Positions 21,705 to 31,517 of a stretch of DNA of 64,000 nucleotides are shown here, piece after piece. The first letter of the stretch is position 1. Every line of letters starts with the position of its first letter. This stretch comes from Pilaira anomala (taxonomy: Eukaryota > Mucoromycota > Mucoromycetes > Mucorales > Mucoraceae): the NCBI GenBank assembly GCA_025716855.1, contig JAIXMQ010000007.1, positions 496,001 through 560,000 on the forward strand, given 5' to 3'. Made by a program: the position numbers and the translations under genes. Under the pieces are notes generated by a model that did not search any database, was not told the origin of the DNA, and saw only the letters and a program-made list of their open reading frames with translations.

Positions 21705-24357
21705 ATGCCTAACGCTAGAAAAAAGAAAGCCGCCAAGATGGAGGACTTCAAGGTAAATTACCAAAAGACCAAAAAAAAAGAAAGAAAAAAAAAGTTGTAT
21801 TGACAAGTTTTTATTTTATTCGACTCAAATAGAAAAAGAAGCTCAAGGTGGGAAAACAAAAGACTGTCCCAGATAACTTTACAGATACTTCTTTCAAATC
21901 CAAGAGTAAGGCCATAAACTTGTTATTAAAAAAAAAAATACTAAAAATTTATTGTTTACAGGTATTACACTTCCTAACCAAAGTATCAATGAGGATAAAT
22001 CACACGAGATCACGACAAGTCGTAATCTTACCTTGGCAGATCTTGTTGTTCAATTAAAGCATTATAACTCTGGTGTTAAGAAAGGTAATGTTTTTTATAT
22101 CTATAATGCTAGAAGAGTTTTGTTTTATTGACAGCTAACTGAAAAAAAAAAAAAAAATTTTTTTAATAGAGGCACTTTCTGGCCTTACCGATCTTTGTAG
22201 TACACATCCAGAACTTTTAGTTTCCTCTTTAGGACTTGTAGTAAACGGTGTACTTAAACTCTTTGTAGACGACGACAGAGATGTTAGAAAGGCAACTTTG
22301 AATTTCTTGAAGGATACATTTGTCGAAGTTGATCTTGTCGAACTTCAACCATTTATGCCATTGTTGATTATTTATACCTGTTCAGCCATGACACATATCT
22401 TTGAAGATGTACGATTAGATGCAGTAAAATTAATGGATTTATGGATTCAAATTGCACCCGAGATTGTAGTATCCAAATTTTGGAACCGTGTCACTGGTAA
22501 TTATATGAGTCTTTTGACTGTAGATTCCAACAGTATCAATACACAAGCTCAAAATTCTATTGCGGGAGGTAATGGTGTTACTACCACTGCGTCTGTTAAG
22601 GCTGCCGTTACCAAGTCTCATTTACATATTCACAAGGTAAAAAAGAAAAAAAAAAGAGTCTACAACTAGAAACTGACATTTTTTTTTTTAATTAGAATAA
22701 ACTTGGACTTTTCATTAGTCTTTCCAACTTTCTTAAAGCAGGTTTATCAGAAAGTGATCAGGACAATTTTTGGTTCTTTTTGAATTATTTGGATAGTAAA
22801 CACGCACGTCAAGCTTTCAAGAGTAAAATGGCACAGTACAATGTAGAAGATGAATCAAAGACAGTAAAATGGGATAGTAAGATCAAAAATGCATTTACAC
22901 CGTCACATGCAATGATTGCTTCTATTGCACCTTATCTTTCTGAAGGATCTAAATTGGCCACCTTTTCACATCTTCATTTATTCGAATCTTCTGGACCTAA
23001 AAACAATAACAACAACAGTACAAATAATGCAGCCAGCGGTGGACAAACAGCTACCTCTGAAATCAACAATAGTGAATTCAGTGCAGAAGAAAGATTACGT
23101 AACATTAAAGAATTAATCGAGACCTTCCAACCTATTTTAGTTGCATCCTGGTTAGAAGCTGCACCTGCAGTATTTGTGTCAGTCAGCAGTATCTCCATGA
23201 CACCCGCCTTGGAGTTATTAAATCAAGTATTGAAATTATCTTTAATTCTCTGGAGAGCGATTGTCGGATCAGAAATCATCAGTGAATTATCAAAGGAATG
23301 GTTAAACCAACACTTGCAACAATTATTAAAACATTTCACAATTTATTTCCCTTATGGAGCAGATTCATTTGGTAACCGAGGATCTAAAGTAGATGATTTA
23401 TTACAAGAGATGAATATTATGCTTTGTGAATTGACTTCCTTGTTCTTACTGGCAAGAAAGATGCAAAAGAATGCAAGAGAGATTAAGAACAAAATGAATA
23501 ATGCTAAATTATCAGAACGTCAACAAATTAAGCGTAGAAAGTTAGAGTTACAGGATGAAGAGACTGATATTCCTGAATGGGCAGAGAATGTTGTGGATCA
23601 TGTCTTGGGTGTTTTGGGCTATAATTCAGAAGAAGGAAAGATGACAACTACAAATTCAAACTTTAGAATGGAGAACTTGGTTTCTTTATTGCCTGCCATT
23701 TGGGGCTTCTTGAATTGTCTTGGGCATGAAGATAGCGTTGTCATGTTTAAAGCATTGTTAGGATATTACAATATGTGCCAACCTAATTCTGCTTCAAAGC
23801 GAGTTGCTTTAGAATTCATTACTCGTGTTTACATGGTAAGCATACACACAGAGAATAATCATGGTGTGTTTTTTTATTTATTTATTTTATATTATAGGTT
23901 CAATCTACACCTAGTTACAATGGTCAATTTATCATTACACCTCATTCAGAATTATCAAATTTGTTGAAGGATTGGGTATTAAGTCTTCCTAAATTATTAT
24001 GGCAATTACGATCAAATTATGTCGAAACAAGTCGAGTAAGATATATTAAAGTAAAAAATTGTTTTTTTTACTAACGAATGCATTTCATAGTCAATTTTAA
24101 ATATTATGTGTGATATTGCTAAGCGTAGTGATCATGACATTTTTGATCTTGGTACATTAATAGAAGCCGAGACAAAACTTGTCCCATTCTTTTTCGTACA
24201 GCTTGCAAAGGGGCCCTTATATGGACCCGTCAACGAGTTACCAGCAGATGTGCAACAAAGAGCACTTGATTATGTAGAATATGTCGATAGTAAATCAGAA
24301 AAGATGGCTGCAGCTATCAAACAATGTAAAGATCAACATCCAATTGGATTATATTAA
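21705..24357 (+). CDS. IPI1: Pre-rRNA processing protein Ipi1/TEX10
   Basis: Subunit of the Rix1 complex, which acts in ITS2 processing and pre-60S maturation in the nucleus. About 751 residues from seven exons: 21705-21752, 21833-21905, 21962-22084, 22170-22636, 22696-23835, 23898-24035 and 24091-24357. The N-terminus is basic (MPNARKKKAAKMEDFKKKKL), followed by the family block VPDNFTDTSFKSKSI. Next comes the HEAT-like region LADLVVQLKHYNSGVKKEAL with SGLTDLCSTHPELL. Helical repeats continue to the end. Its length resembles animal TEX10 more than the short yeast Ipi1. It is convergent with the BolA-like gene; the stop codons are only 17 bp apart. Confidence 0.92.
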
Positions 24358-24374
24358 AAAGAAATCTTAATTTT

Positions 24375-24895
24375 TTATTTTTCAAGTTCTGCTTGTGTTT
24401 TGGTTTTAAGTGTTAAAGCATGTAATCCTTGATTTTTTAATTCGTCGTCCAAAATACCATAAATCAAACGGTGGCGTTGCATTAAAGACTTGCCCTTGAA
24501 TTCATCAGATACAACTGTTAATCTGTAATGTTTAAAAAAGCCTATGTTAATATTTTTTTTTATCTTGAAAACGAAAAATTTTCCCTCTTTCTCTTACCTA
24601 AAGTGAGTCTCTTTGTTGGTAACACCCTTCATGGCTTCATGGTGAGCATGTTTGTGAGATTCGTTGATAGCTTCTAAAATAGTAGGGTTTAAGGCTTCTG
24701 TGATCTATTGAATTGATTAGTAAGTACTGATTCAGAGAAATAAAAAAAAAAGCAAGAAAGGGTTTTTACTTTGGATTCAATAGAAAGTTGAACAGGGCCT
24801 TTTTCGTTGGAAGTCATAAAAGTATTTAAAAATGCGGTTGAAGTAGAATGGAAGCGAGTGGTTTGACGAACAGGTTGTAAAACTCTTGATAACAT
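24375..24895 (-). CDS. BOL1: BolA-like protein, probably mitochondrial
   Basis: About 126 residues from exons 24895-24770, 24704-24598 and 24522-24375. The first about 25 residues (MLSRVLQPVRQTTRFHSTST) look like a mitochondrial targeting peptide. The BolA fold follows: helix ITEALNPTILEAINESHKHA, strand ETHFRLTVVSDEFKGKSLMQ, then RHRLIY, and the C-terminal HALTLKT motif. BolA proteins pair with monothiol glutaredoxins and help deliver iron-sulfur clusters. The HFR...VVS...QRHR pattern fits the Bol1/BOLA1 branch better than Bol2 or Bol3, but that subfamily choice is tentative. The 3' ends of this gene and IPI1 nearly touch. Confidence 0.88.
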
Positions 24896-25002
24896 TGTAA
24901 GAAAAATAGAAAGAAAGAAAAAAAAAAAACCTCAACCCAGGGAACGAAATAAAAAAACATCACCATGGTAATTAAAACTACGATTTTATTTTTATTTTTT
25001 TT

Positions 25003-25936
25003 CTAAATTACTTCTTCATCAGTATGGTATTCGTCACGAACAAAATCTGTATCAGCATCGTATACAGGTAAACTTGTTGAATTGGCAGTCTTGATTTGAA
25101 ATGATCGAATATTTCTTTCTGTACCGGGAATGACATCGATAATCTTATCATAAGCAGACATAAAGTTTTCTAATGCAATTTTTGGATCTTGTGCTGTGGT
25201 GGCAATACGAATTGCATAACATGATCCAGTATGGAAATTCATATAAGTAGATTTTGCTGTACGTAAAACTTCTTTTTGTAAATCGGGTTTGTTCAAATCA
25301 ATAGGAATAGGTTCTCTAAAATACCAAGGTATATAAGTTGTAGGATATCATCTTTAAAGCTTCGTTATTCTTTTTACCTTCTCTTTTTGTATACATCTTT
25401 ACCCAAAACTTTCTGTAAATCTTTAATAATGTTCTTTGCACCCATAAACATATCGTATTCGTCCATTAATGCTTGTTTCGATTGAGGTGTGGGGTAAAGT
25501 TTTTTAATGTGTTTAATATCGAGTACTTTATGAATGCCCTTGATCTTTTTTTCTTTAATAAGGTCTTTGTACTTTTGTTGATTGTTCTTTGTGAATAAGC
25601 ATCGATGCACACCAGGTGTTTGACAGCCGTGTTTTAATACACTATCATAAAAGTTAGTAAACCTTTTTTTTTCAAATTTACGTCAAGTCAATATTATTCG
25701 GTTTACATTCGTGTAGGTCTGCCAGTGTTTAAAATGATCTTTTTGAAAGTGGAGACCATTAACCAGATATCTTCTTCTTTCTCTCCATGTTGTTCTTCGT
25801 GTTTAAATAAAGCTTTGAATGCTTTTGTAGCCTTTGAATTTTTTGTTTTTTTTTGTGGGTTAGGTTCGAGTTTATTCTTTTAATCGTTTATAGAGAGGCG
25901 AGTTGTTACCTTTTCTTCGTTAATCTTTACAGGCAT
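25003..25936 (-). CDS. Ribosomal-L1-domain biogenesis protein (Cic1/Utp30/RSL1D1-like)
   Basis: About 242 residues from exons 25936-25910, 25831-25707, 25641-25378 and 25315-25003. The sequence follows the eukaryotic L1-domain nucleolar family: a helix with WLMVSTFKKI, then HGCQTPGVHRCLFTKNNQQK, DLIKEKKIKGIHKVLDIKHI, DEYDMFMGAKNII, and the C-terminal half STYMNFHTGSCYAIRI with IKTANSTSLPVY. Members are nucleolar and bind pre-rRNA during early ribosome assembly. It is shorter than yeast Cic1 and near Utp30 in size, so Utp30 is the closer guess. It is not ribosomal protein uL1, whose hallmark motifs are absent. It diverges from RPB8 across 187 bp. Confidence 0.8.
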
Positions 25937-26123
25937 GGTATTGATAAGTTTTTATGTTTAAAAAGAAAAGAGAGTTAGAAAAAAAAAAATAAAGAGTTTC
26001 GGTCTTTCTATCTAAGCCTCGAAAATGTACTTCGTGACTGGTGATTTCAAATTTCCAAATACTCAAAAAAAAAATACTTTTTTTTTATTTTCCTTTTTTT
26101 ATTTTAATAACAAACTATTTCTA
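25937..26123. promoter_or_regulatory. Divergent promoter between L1-domain gene and RPB8
   Basis: 187 bp serve both start codons. It contains A/T tracts and an upstream in-frame ATG for the RPB8 strand (26025), which would add a non-conserved N-terminus ending in poly-Phe and is probably untranslated leader. Co-expression of two growth-related genes is plausible but inferred. Confidence 0.45.
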
Positions 26124-26766
26124 ATGTCCACCGACAGTATTTTATTTCAAGATATTTTTGATATCAAGGATCTCGATCCTCAAGGCAAACGTTTTGACAG
26201 AGGTAAAAAAAAAGAGAGAGAGAGAGAAAGAAGGAAAGGAATGGAGAAGAAGGAATGTAATACGATATTAAAAGTAAAAGGGGAATAGTATCACGTCTTG
26301 TAGGTCGTTCAGAGAACTATGAAATGGACTTGACTTTGGATTTCAATGCAGAGATTTATCCTTTAAAGATTGGAGAGAAGTTCTCACTTGTATTAGCTTC
26401 TTCTCTTTCTCTTGAACCCAACGCAAATGCTGGTGGTGTTGAAAAGAAGGAGAGCTGGCGTGAACGTGCTCCCGGAGAGCGTGATCTTAGTGACGAATAT
26501 GAGTACGTTATGTTTGGTAAAGTTTATAGATACGAAGATTCTAACAAGGGTGCTACTGCTGGTCAACAAGTGTAAGTATTTTTATGGAGAATTTAGAGTT
26601 TGAGATAGAGATAGAGAGAGAGAAAGAAAACTGATTGTATTTTTTTTTTTTTTTTAGTTCTGTATACATTTCCTTTGGTGGCCTTTTGATGTGTTTGGAA
26701 GGTGATTATAGACATTTACAAAACTTAACTGTTGGTGAAAACATTTACTTGTTGATGAGAAAGTAG
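26124..26766 (+). CDS. RPB8: RNA polymerases I/II/III common subunit Rpb8
   Basis: About 156 residues from exons 26124-26202, 26289-26571 and 26658-26766. It starts MSTDSILFQDIFDIKDLDPQ and continues GKRFDRVSRLVGRSENYEMD across the first intron, matching the conserved Rpb8 N-terminus. The centre has LTLDFNAEIYPLKIGEKFSL and DEYEYVMFGKVYRYED. The C-terminus SVYISFGGLLMCLEGDYRHL, ending NIYLLMRK, is diagnostic. The length fits the usual 145-155. An insertion of about 15 residues rich in Asn, Ala and Gly lies in the middle loop, a region that varies in the family. Confidence 0.95.
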
Positions 26767-27244
26767 AGAATGAAAGAAAAGAAAGAAAAAAACGAGAGGA
26801 AGAAAAAAGAACTGTTTTTTGTTTATTTTAGAAAATTGTAATAAAAACAAAGACAGATGTATATTGTATTTTTATTTTTATTTTTATGTTTAAGATTGCT
26901 TTCAGTATTAACAGCATAAATGGAACAGCCAATTACCGGTCGGCTTTTCCCCAGACAAAAAAAAGCTGTTTACATGATCTCTGTCAGACTCACATTCATA
27001 TATGAAAATCTCTTTCGTTAAAGTATATCTAATAACCTCGCGTCAAATTCAAGTCAACATCTATCCTACTTTCCTTTTTTTATACATTTAGAATATTATT
27101 CCCCTTCTCTAAACAGTTTCATGCCACGAAACAAAGTGTTGCACCTGGCGGGCAATATAAAAAAATCCAGTAGTTAATGCAGGTATTTTAGTCACACCAA
27201 TTTTATTTCCTTTTTATCTTTTTGATTTCAAAAAAATAATCATA
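26767..27244. other. Intergenic, RPB8 3' side and VPS2 promoter
   Basis: Purine-rich 3' flank of RPB8 followed by AT-rich sequence. An AATATAAAAAA TATA-like string at about 27154 lies some 90 bp before the VPS2 ATG. Nothing else was seen. Confidence 0.4.
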
Positions 27245-28100
27245 ATGGTAAAGAGATATAGAAAGAATTTGATTATTTGCATGATTCTTATGTATGTATC
27301 TGGGGGCACATTTTATTTTTTTTAGGACTTCTTGTTTGGAAAAAAAAAGACAGCAGCCGAGGTATTGCGCCAACATCAACGTAGCCTTACCAAGGCACAA
27401 CGTGAGTTGGATCGTGAAAGAGAAAAATTAGAAAGACAAGAAAAGAAATTGATCCTAGATATCAAAAAGGCAGCCAAGGAAAATCAAATGGTAATCCTCA
27501 AATTTTATCAAAAAAAAAACAAAAAACAAAAGGAAACTGAATATGTATGATAGAACTCTTGTAAAGTAATGGCAAAAGATTTAGTTCGTACACGACGAAA
27601 CGTTCAAAAGTTTTATCAAATGAAGACTCAATTACAAGCAGTCGGATTACGCATTCAAACATTAAGCTCAAGTCACCAAATGGCAGAAGCTATGAAAGGA
27701 GCTACTAAGGCTATGGGCTCCATGAATAGACAGATGAACTTGCCCCAAGTTCAAAAAATTATGATGGACTTTGAAAAAGAAAGTGAAATGATGGACATGA
27801 AGGATGAACTTATGAATGACGCTATTGACGATGCCATGGAAGGAGAAGACGATGAAGAAGAAAGTGATGAAATTGTAAGCAAAGTATTGGACGAGATTGG
27901 AATCAGTTTCAATCAAGAGGTTAGTGACTATAATTATATCTGTATTAGTTTAGAGCTGACATATATAAAAAAAAAAGCTTGATCAGGTACCAACTGGATT
28001 CAAACAACCTACCACTGCAACAAATGAAAGAGTGGCACAAACTGAATCTTCCAATGATGCAGCTTTGCAAGCAAGATTAGATAATTTGAGAAGAGAATAA
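27245..28100 (+). CDS. VPS2: ESCRT-III subunit Vps2/CHMP2A
   Basis: Membrane-remodelling ESCRT-III protein of about 215 residues, acting at endosomes with Vps24 and recruiting the Vps4 ATPase. Exons are 27245-27247 (the ATG alone), 27326-27490, 27554-27919 and 27987-28100. The product begins M|DFLFGKKKTAAEVLRQHQR, the canonical Vps2 start. A basic coiled coil follows (LERQEKKLILDIKKAAKENQ), then MAKDLVRTRRNVQKFYQMK, the Met-rich helix, and an acidic stretch with DEIVSKVLDEIG. The C-terminus LQARLDNLRRE is the MIM1 motif (L..RL..L) that binds the Vps4 MIT domain. The one-codon first exon is supported by the FGKKK motif starting right at the acceptor. Confidence 0.93.
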
Positions 28101-29515
28101 AGTATTTAAATTATTAATCGTAAAATTTGGTACAAAATTAGTATGTAGAATAAAGTAAAGAATTACGAAAAAAAAATTAAGTTTGTACTTATACTAAGAA
28201 AGAGGCACCTTTTATTTATATCTTCTCATACTCAAAAAAAAAAAAAGGGGGACACCATGAACAGTAAGTATGAGTTTTTCAGCTTCAAGGAGGTATGTAT
28301 CAGAAACTTAATTTCGACATCACGTGCCTTAAAAATTTATATAAATACCTAACTCTTTTTTCATGTTTTAAAAACACATTTACTTGACCTTGACCTTAAA
28401 AAATAAAAATTTCTTTAAAACATCCAATTTTTAACCTTAAAGTACTCCTTTAGTATTCAAAACATTTATGCTCTCTCAATGATAAAAATAGCTTCTACAA
28501 ACTTGTTGATAAAGCAACATGGTTTTGAAAGTTTTCACCATCTGCTTCTGGAACACTTTTTTCCGTTAATCAAAGAGTCAATTATAAATTGAATGGTAGC
28601 CAAGCAAAATGTTTAAGGCAAAGCAGGAACTTGAAGATAAAAGGAATAGTTATTTTTTGAAGAAGCGAGAGAAAAAACTGTAACGTGTTAACTTAACTTT
28701 ACGCACTTTTCCAAAAAAAAAAAGAAATTATAATAATTATGCAACTTGTGTTTAGTCTTTATTTGCCAAGAACTATAAAAGAGAAGAATTTTTCACCAAA
28801 TAATTGCTATGGGATTAGATATCTAGATGAGAAGAAAAATATAGTAAATAATCTATTTGATAGCATATCCAAGAAGAACTCTTTTGTTATATTACCAAGT
28901 CTGGTTTATTGTTTATATAGATTTTTTATATTTAAAATGAACGTACAGCTGGTAGAATATTCAATTAAATTGTATCGATTATCAAAACTGAAAACTGGAT
29001 ATTTAAAATATTAAAAAAAACGTAGAGATAAATCAAGGCCATTACCCTCAGCTGAGTATCCAACATTAGTTACACTACTTTTATTTCCATTCTCAATAAT
29101 ACTTAATAAACTTGAATCATTTACTATGTATGTATATTAGACCTTTTTATCAACTCTATTAAGTGTCCAACTCTTTTACGAACCTACTTTATTATCTAAC
29201 TATTCAAAAAGATTATATAAGCTTATTTAATCAGCGTTTTCAGTTACTCAGCGTACACATGAATTTAGTTCGCCTGTACAACTGACTCTTAATTCTGAAT
29301 ATTCACTTTTATGCATTTTCATGAATTTAATTCTCTCAATGTAATTATACGCGAACAATTAAAAAATTATTTATGAGTGCTCATGAGTTTATCTGCTTAG
29401 TATTATTAAAGTAATAGTGACGTCAAAGTGAAGTGTTTTATTTATATACTTTTCAACATGAGAAAAAAAAATTATCAAAAACGAAGAGAGAAAAATATTT
29501 TTCATTTTATTTATT
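28101..29515. other. Gene-poor AT-rich region
   Basis: Low-complexity sequence. One plus-strand frame (28739-29014, 91 codons) is Lys/Ile/Phe/Asn-rich with no recognisable domain and is not called as a gene. Confidence 0.45.
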
Positions 29516-29519
29516 TTTA

Positions 29520-29750
29520 AAAAAAAAAAAGTAAAGTGTAGTGTTTGGCCTTTCCAATGAAAGAAAGTTTCCAAGGCTTACCACGGGGAGGTACACTACT
29601 TAAGCCCCAACCTAGGGAATGTTGCCTAGGCCAAACGCCAGCACCGATGTCCATTGTTGCTGGTGTAAAGCAACGCTGATCCAAATGAACACCAAGTGCC
29701 CGTCTGTCGTGTCCCACTTGAAGAAATCTGTTGAAGATCTCAGGGCTTCA
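29520..29750 (-). other. Unexplained GC-richer block with an open frame
   Basis: The minus strand is open from about 29743 to beyond 29540 and reads FLQVGHDRRALGVHLDQRCF, then WPRQHSLGWGLSSVPPRGKP. It ends in a poly-Phe (poly-A) stretch. The composition differs sharply from the flanks. It could be a fragment of a mobile-element protein or a non-coding repeat. I recognise no family. Confidence 0.3.
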
Positions 29751-29769
29751 GCCTGTTGAAGGTCGTATT

Positions 29770-29868
29770 TCTCGTATGGTATTCTTCGTATGGTATTCCT
29801 CGTATGGTATTCTTCGTATCGTATTCTTCGTATCGTATTCTTCGTTCGTATTCTTCGTATCGTATTCC
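29770..29868. repeat. 14-bp minisatellite, about seven copies
   Basis: Tandem units of the form CTTCGTATGGTATT, changing to CTTCGTATCGTATT in later copies. One copy is shortened by several bases. The array is followed directly by a pyrimidine tract. Confidence 0.9.
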
Positions 29869-30021
29869 TCTTTTTTTTCCTTTTTTTTTCCCATTTTTTT
29901 TTCCACTTTTTTTCTTTTACCCTTTTTTTCTCTCTTTTTTTTCACCTTTTTTTTTCCTTTTTTTTTTTTTTTTTACTCTCCTTTTTTTTTTACCCCTCTT
30001 TTTCTTACCCCTCTTTTTTTT
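29869..30021. repeat. 150-bp pyrimidine-rich strand-asymmetric tract
   Basis: Nearly pure C and T on the plus strand, with only a few A residues, in the form of T runs split by CC, CCC or CTCTC. It is followed by a purine stretch (30022-30043). Open frames here are artefacts. Confidence 0.85.
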
Positions 30022-30049
30022 TTGGAGGAAGAAAGAAAGAAAAAAGAGG

Positions 30050-30776
30050 CCTTTATATAGTTTTTGATGCTCACCCTTTTTGGTCAGATGATCATGCAAG
30101 TCAAAAAAAAGTCACTCGACGGTTTTTTTTTTTCAAAAATTTCTTGCACAGCAAATAAGATTTACCAATGATCGGCATAATTTTCCCAAAACCCGTCACT
30201 GTTATTCCAAAATGCATCATATTTTTCCCTAAGCATGTCATTTTTATAAAAACAAACGATTGTTAGTTAAGTTGTTTACAATTTTTTTCTTCAAGGAAAA
30301 GCTGAGATAATCGATGAAGAGTTTCATGCTAATATACATCGAAAGTAAAGTAAAGCTATGTTTTTAATCAACTTCCCTAAAATAAAAAGAGAGCCATTGA
30401 ATAACATCTATCTCAATTTCCCAATACAGGAAACTTTATCCACATCATTCAGTTTTTTTCTTCCTTTTGCCCTTTCTTTCTTTTTTTCTCTAGAATATTA
30501 TAGGATTACTAAAGACTTTAAAAATTCTTTTAATTTGAATAATTCTTTTTATTTTACAAAGAGCTATACAAGTATTTAATTATTAACTCAAACAAAAGAG
30601 ATTTCACTGAAGTATTTTGCTTCTGCATTATTTTAATTTTCATTCGAGAATCAAATAAAAAAAAAGCTAAATATCAACAAAATTATTTATTGTATAAAAA
30701 AGTAACTTAAAGCTAAAAACATAGATAGCCTTCGGTGTACCATCTATATATTTCATTAATGAAAGATAATACTTGA
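30050..30776. other. Intergenic, no gene seen
   Basis: AT-rich 3' side of the rhodanese-type gene. Nothing is supported. Confidence 0.5.
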
Positions 30777-31388
30777 TTAATTTTCTTCCTCAATAGCCCA
30801 TTCCCAAACACTTTTATCATAATCTTCTATAAGGCCTTCTTCTTTTCTATATTTGGCATGCCATCCTTCAAAACCATTTCTCAAGATTTTAACCTAATAG
30901 TACGGAACGTTGATTTTTGGCATCATCGTTATTTTTTATTTGGACTCTTACCTTTTGGTCTGTCTGGATACCAAGGTTATTCATAGTTTCGCAATAGATA
31001 CGAGCGGATTTAGGTCCTATTATCATTTGTGTTCAATACAAAAAAATAAAAAGCTTTGAACTTTTTTTTTCTTTTCTTTTTTTTTATACCTCTAACTTGA
31101 GAAAGAGCACAATGGAAATATACTTTGGGAACATCGGCATATTCCTTAATAAGTTCGTTTGCTTTATCGTACATTTCACTGGCATGAACGTTTACAGATC
31201 CAGGAATATGCCCACCCTATATTGACCTGTTTTAGCAGTTGAATCAATAGCATCTATTAATATTATTTTACCTTGTAATCAGCATCACGAACATCGACAA
31301 CAACATAGTCCTTTCCAGGTTGCTTTGTTTTATCCAAAATTAAATCATAGAGCTCCTCAGGCTCAGCGAACACGGGTGCACTTGACAT
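30777..31388 (-). CDS. Rhodanese-fold phosphatase of the Cdc25/Acr2 (Ibp1/Ych1) type
   Basis: About 141 residues, a single rhodanese domain. Exons are 31388-31272, 31216-31090, 31016-30952 and 30893-30777. It has the leading FAEPEELYDLI helix, then DYVVVDVRDADYKGGHIPGS, the CH2A/CH2B-type signature, and the active site HCALSQVRGPKSARIY, with a Cys-x5-Arg loop. That loop matches the small Cdc25-like phosphatases and arsenate reductases (S. pombe Ibp1, yeast Ych1 and Acr2) rather than sulfurtransferases. The C-terminal LRNGFEGWHAKY is typical of rhodaneses. The true substrate (phosphoprotein or arsenate) cannot be told from sequence. It diverges from the ferric reductase gene. Confidence 0.88.
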
Positions 31389-31517
31389 TGATAAGGAAAA
31401 TAAAAAAAAAGTAATAAAACACTTCTCCGCCCAAACTTTTCTTTTTGTACATATTGTGTCCCGGGACAAGAAAAGAGGGGTAAAAAAAAAGAACTTTTTC
31501 CTTTTAAACAAAACATC
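31389..31517. promoter_or_regulatory. 129-bp divergent promoter, rhodanese / ferric reductase
   Basis: This is the whole spacer between the two start codons. It contains A/T tracts and a CCCGGG palindrome near 31460. Any regulation must be largely shared. No iron-responsive GATA cluster could be confirmed by eye. Confidence 0.45.

Noticed and set aside
26025..26123. Upstream in-frame ATG extending RPB8
   Set aside because: Would add a poly-Phe N-terminus; the internal MSTDSILF start matches the conserved family start.
28739..29014. 91-codon plus-strand frame
   Set aside because: Lys/Ile/Asn/Phe-rich composition as expected from AT-rich non-coding DNA; no domain.
29731..30158. Overlapping poly-Phe frames up to 122 codons
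   Set aside because: Produced by the pyrimidine tract; not protein-like.
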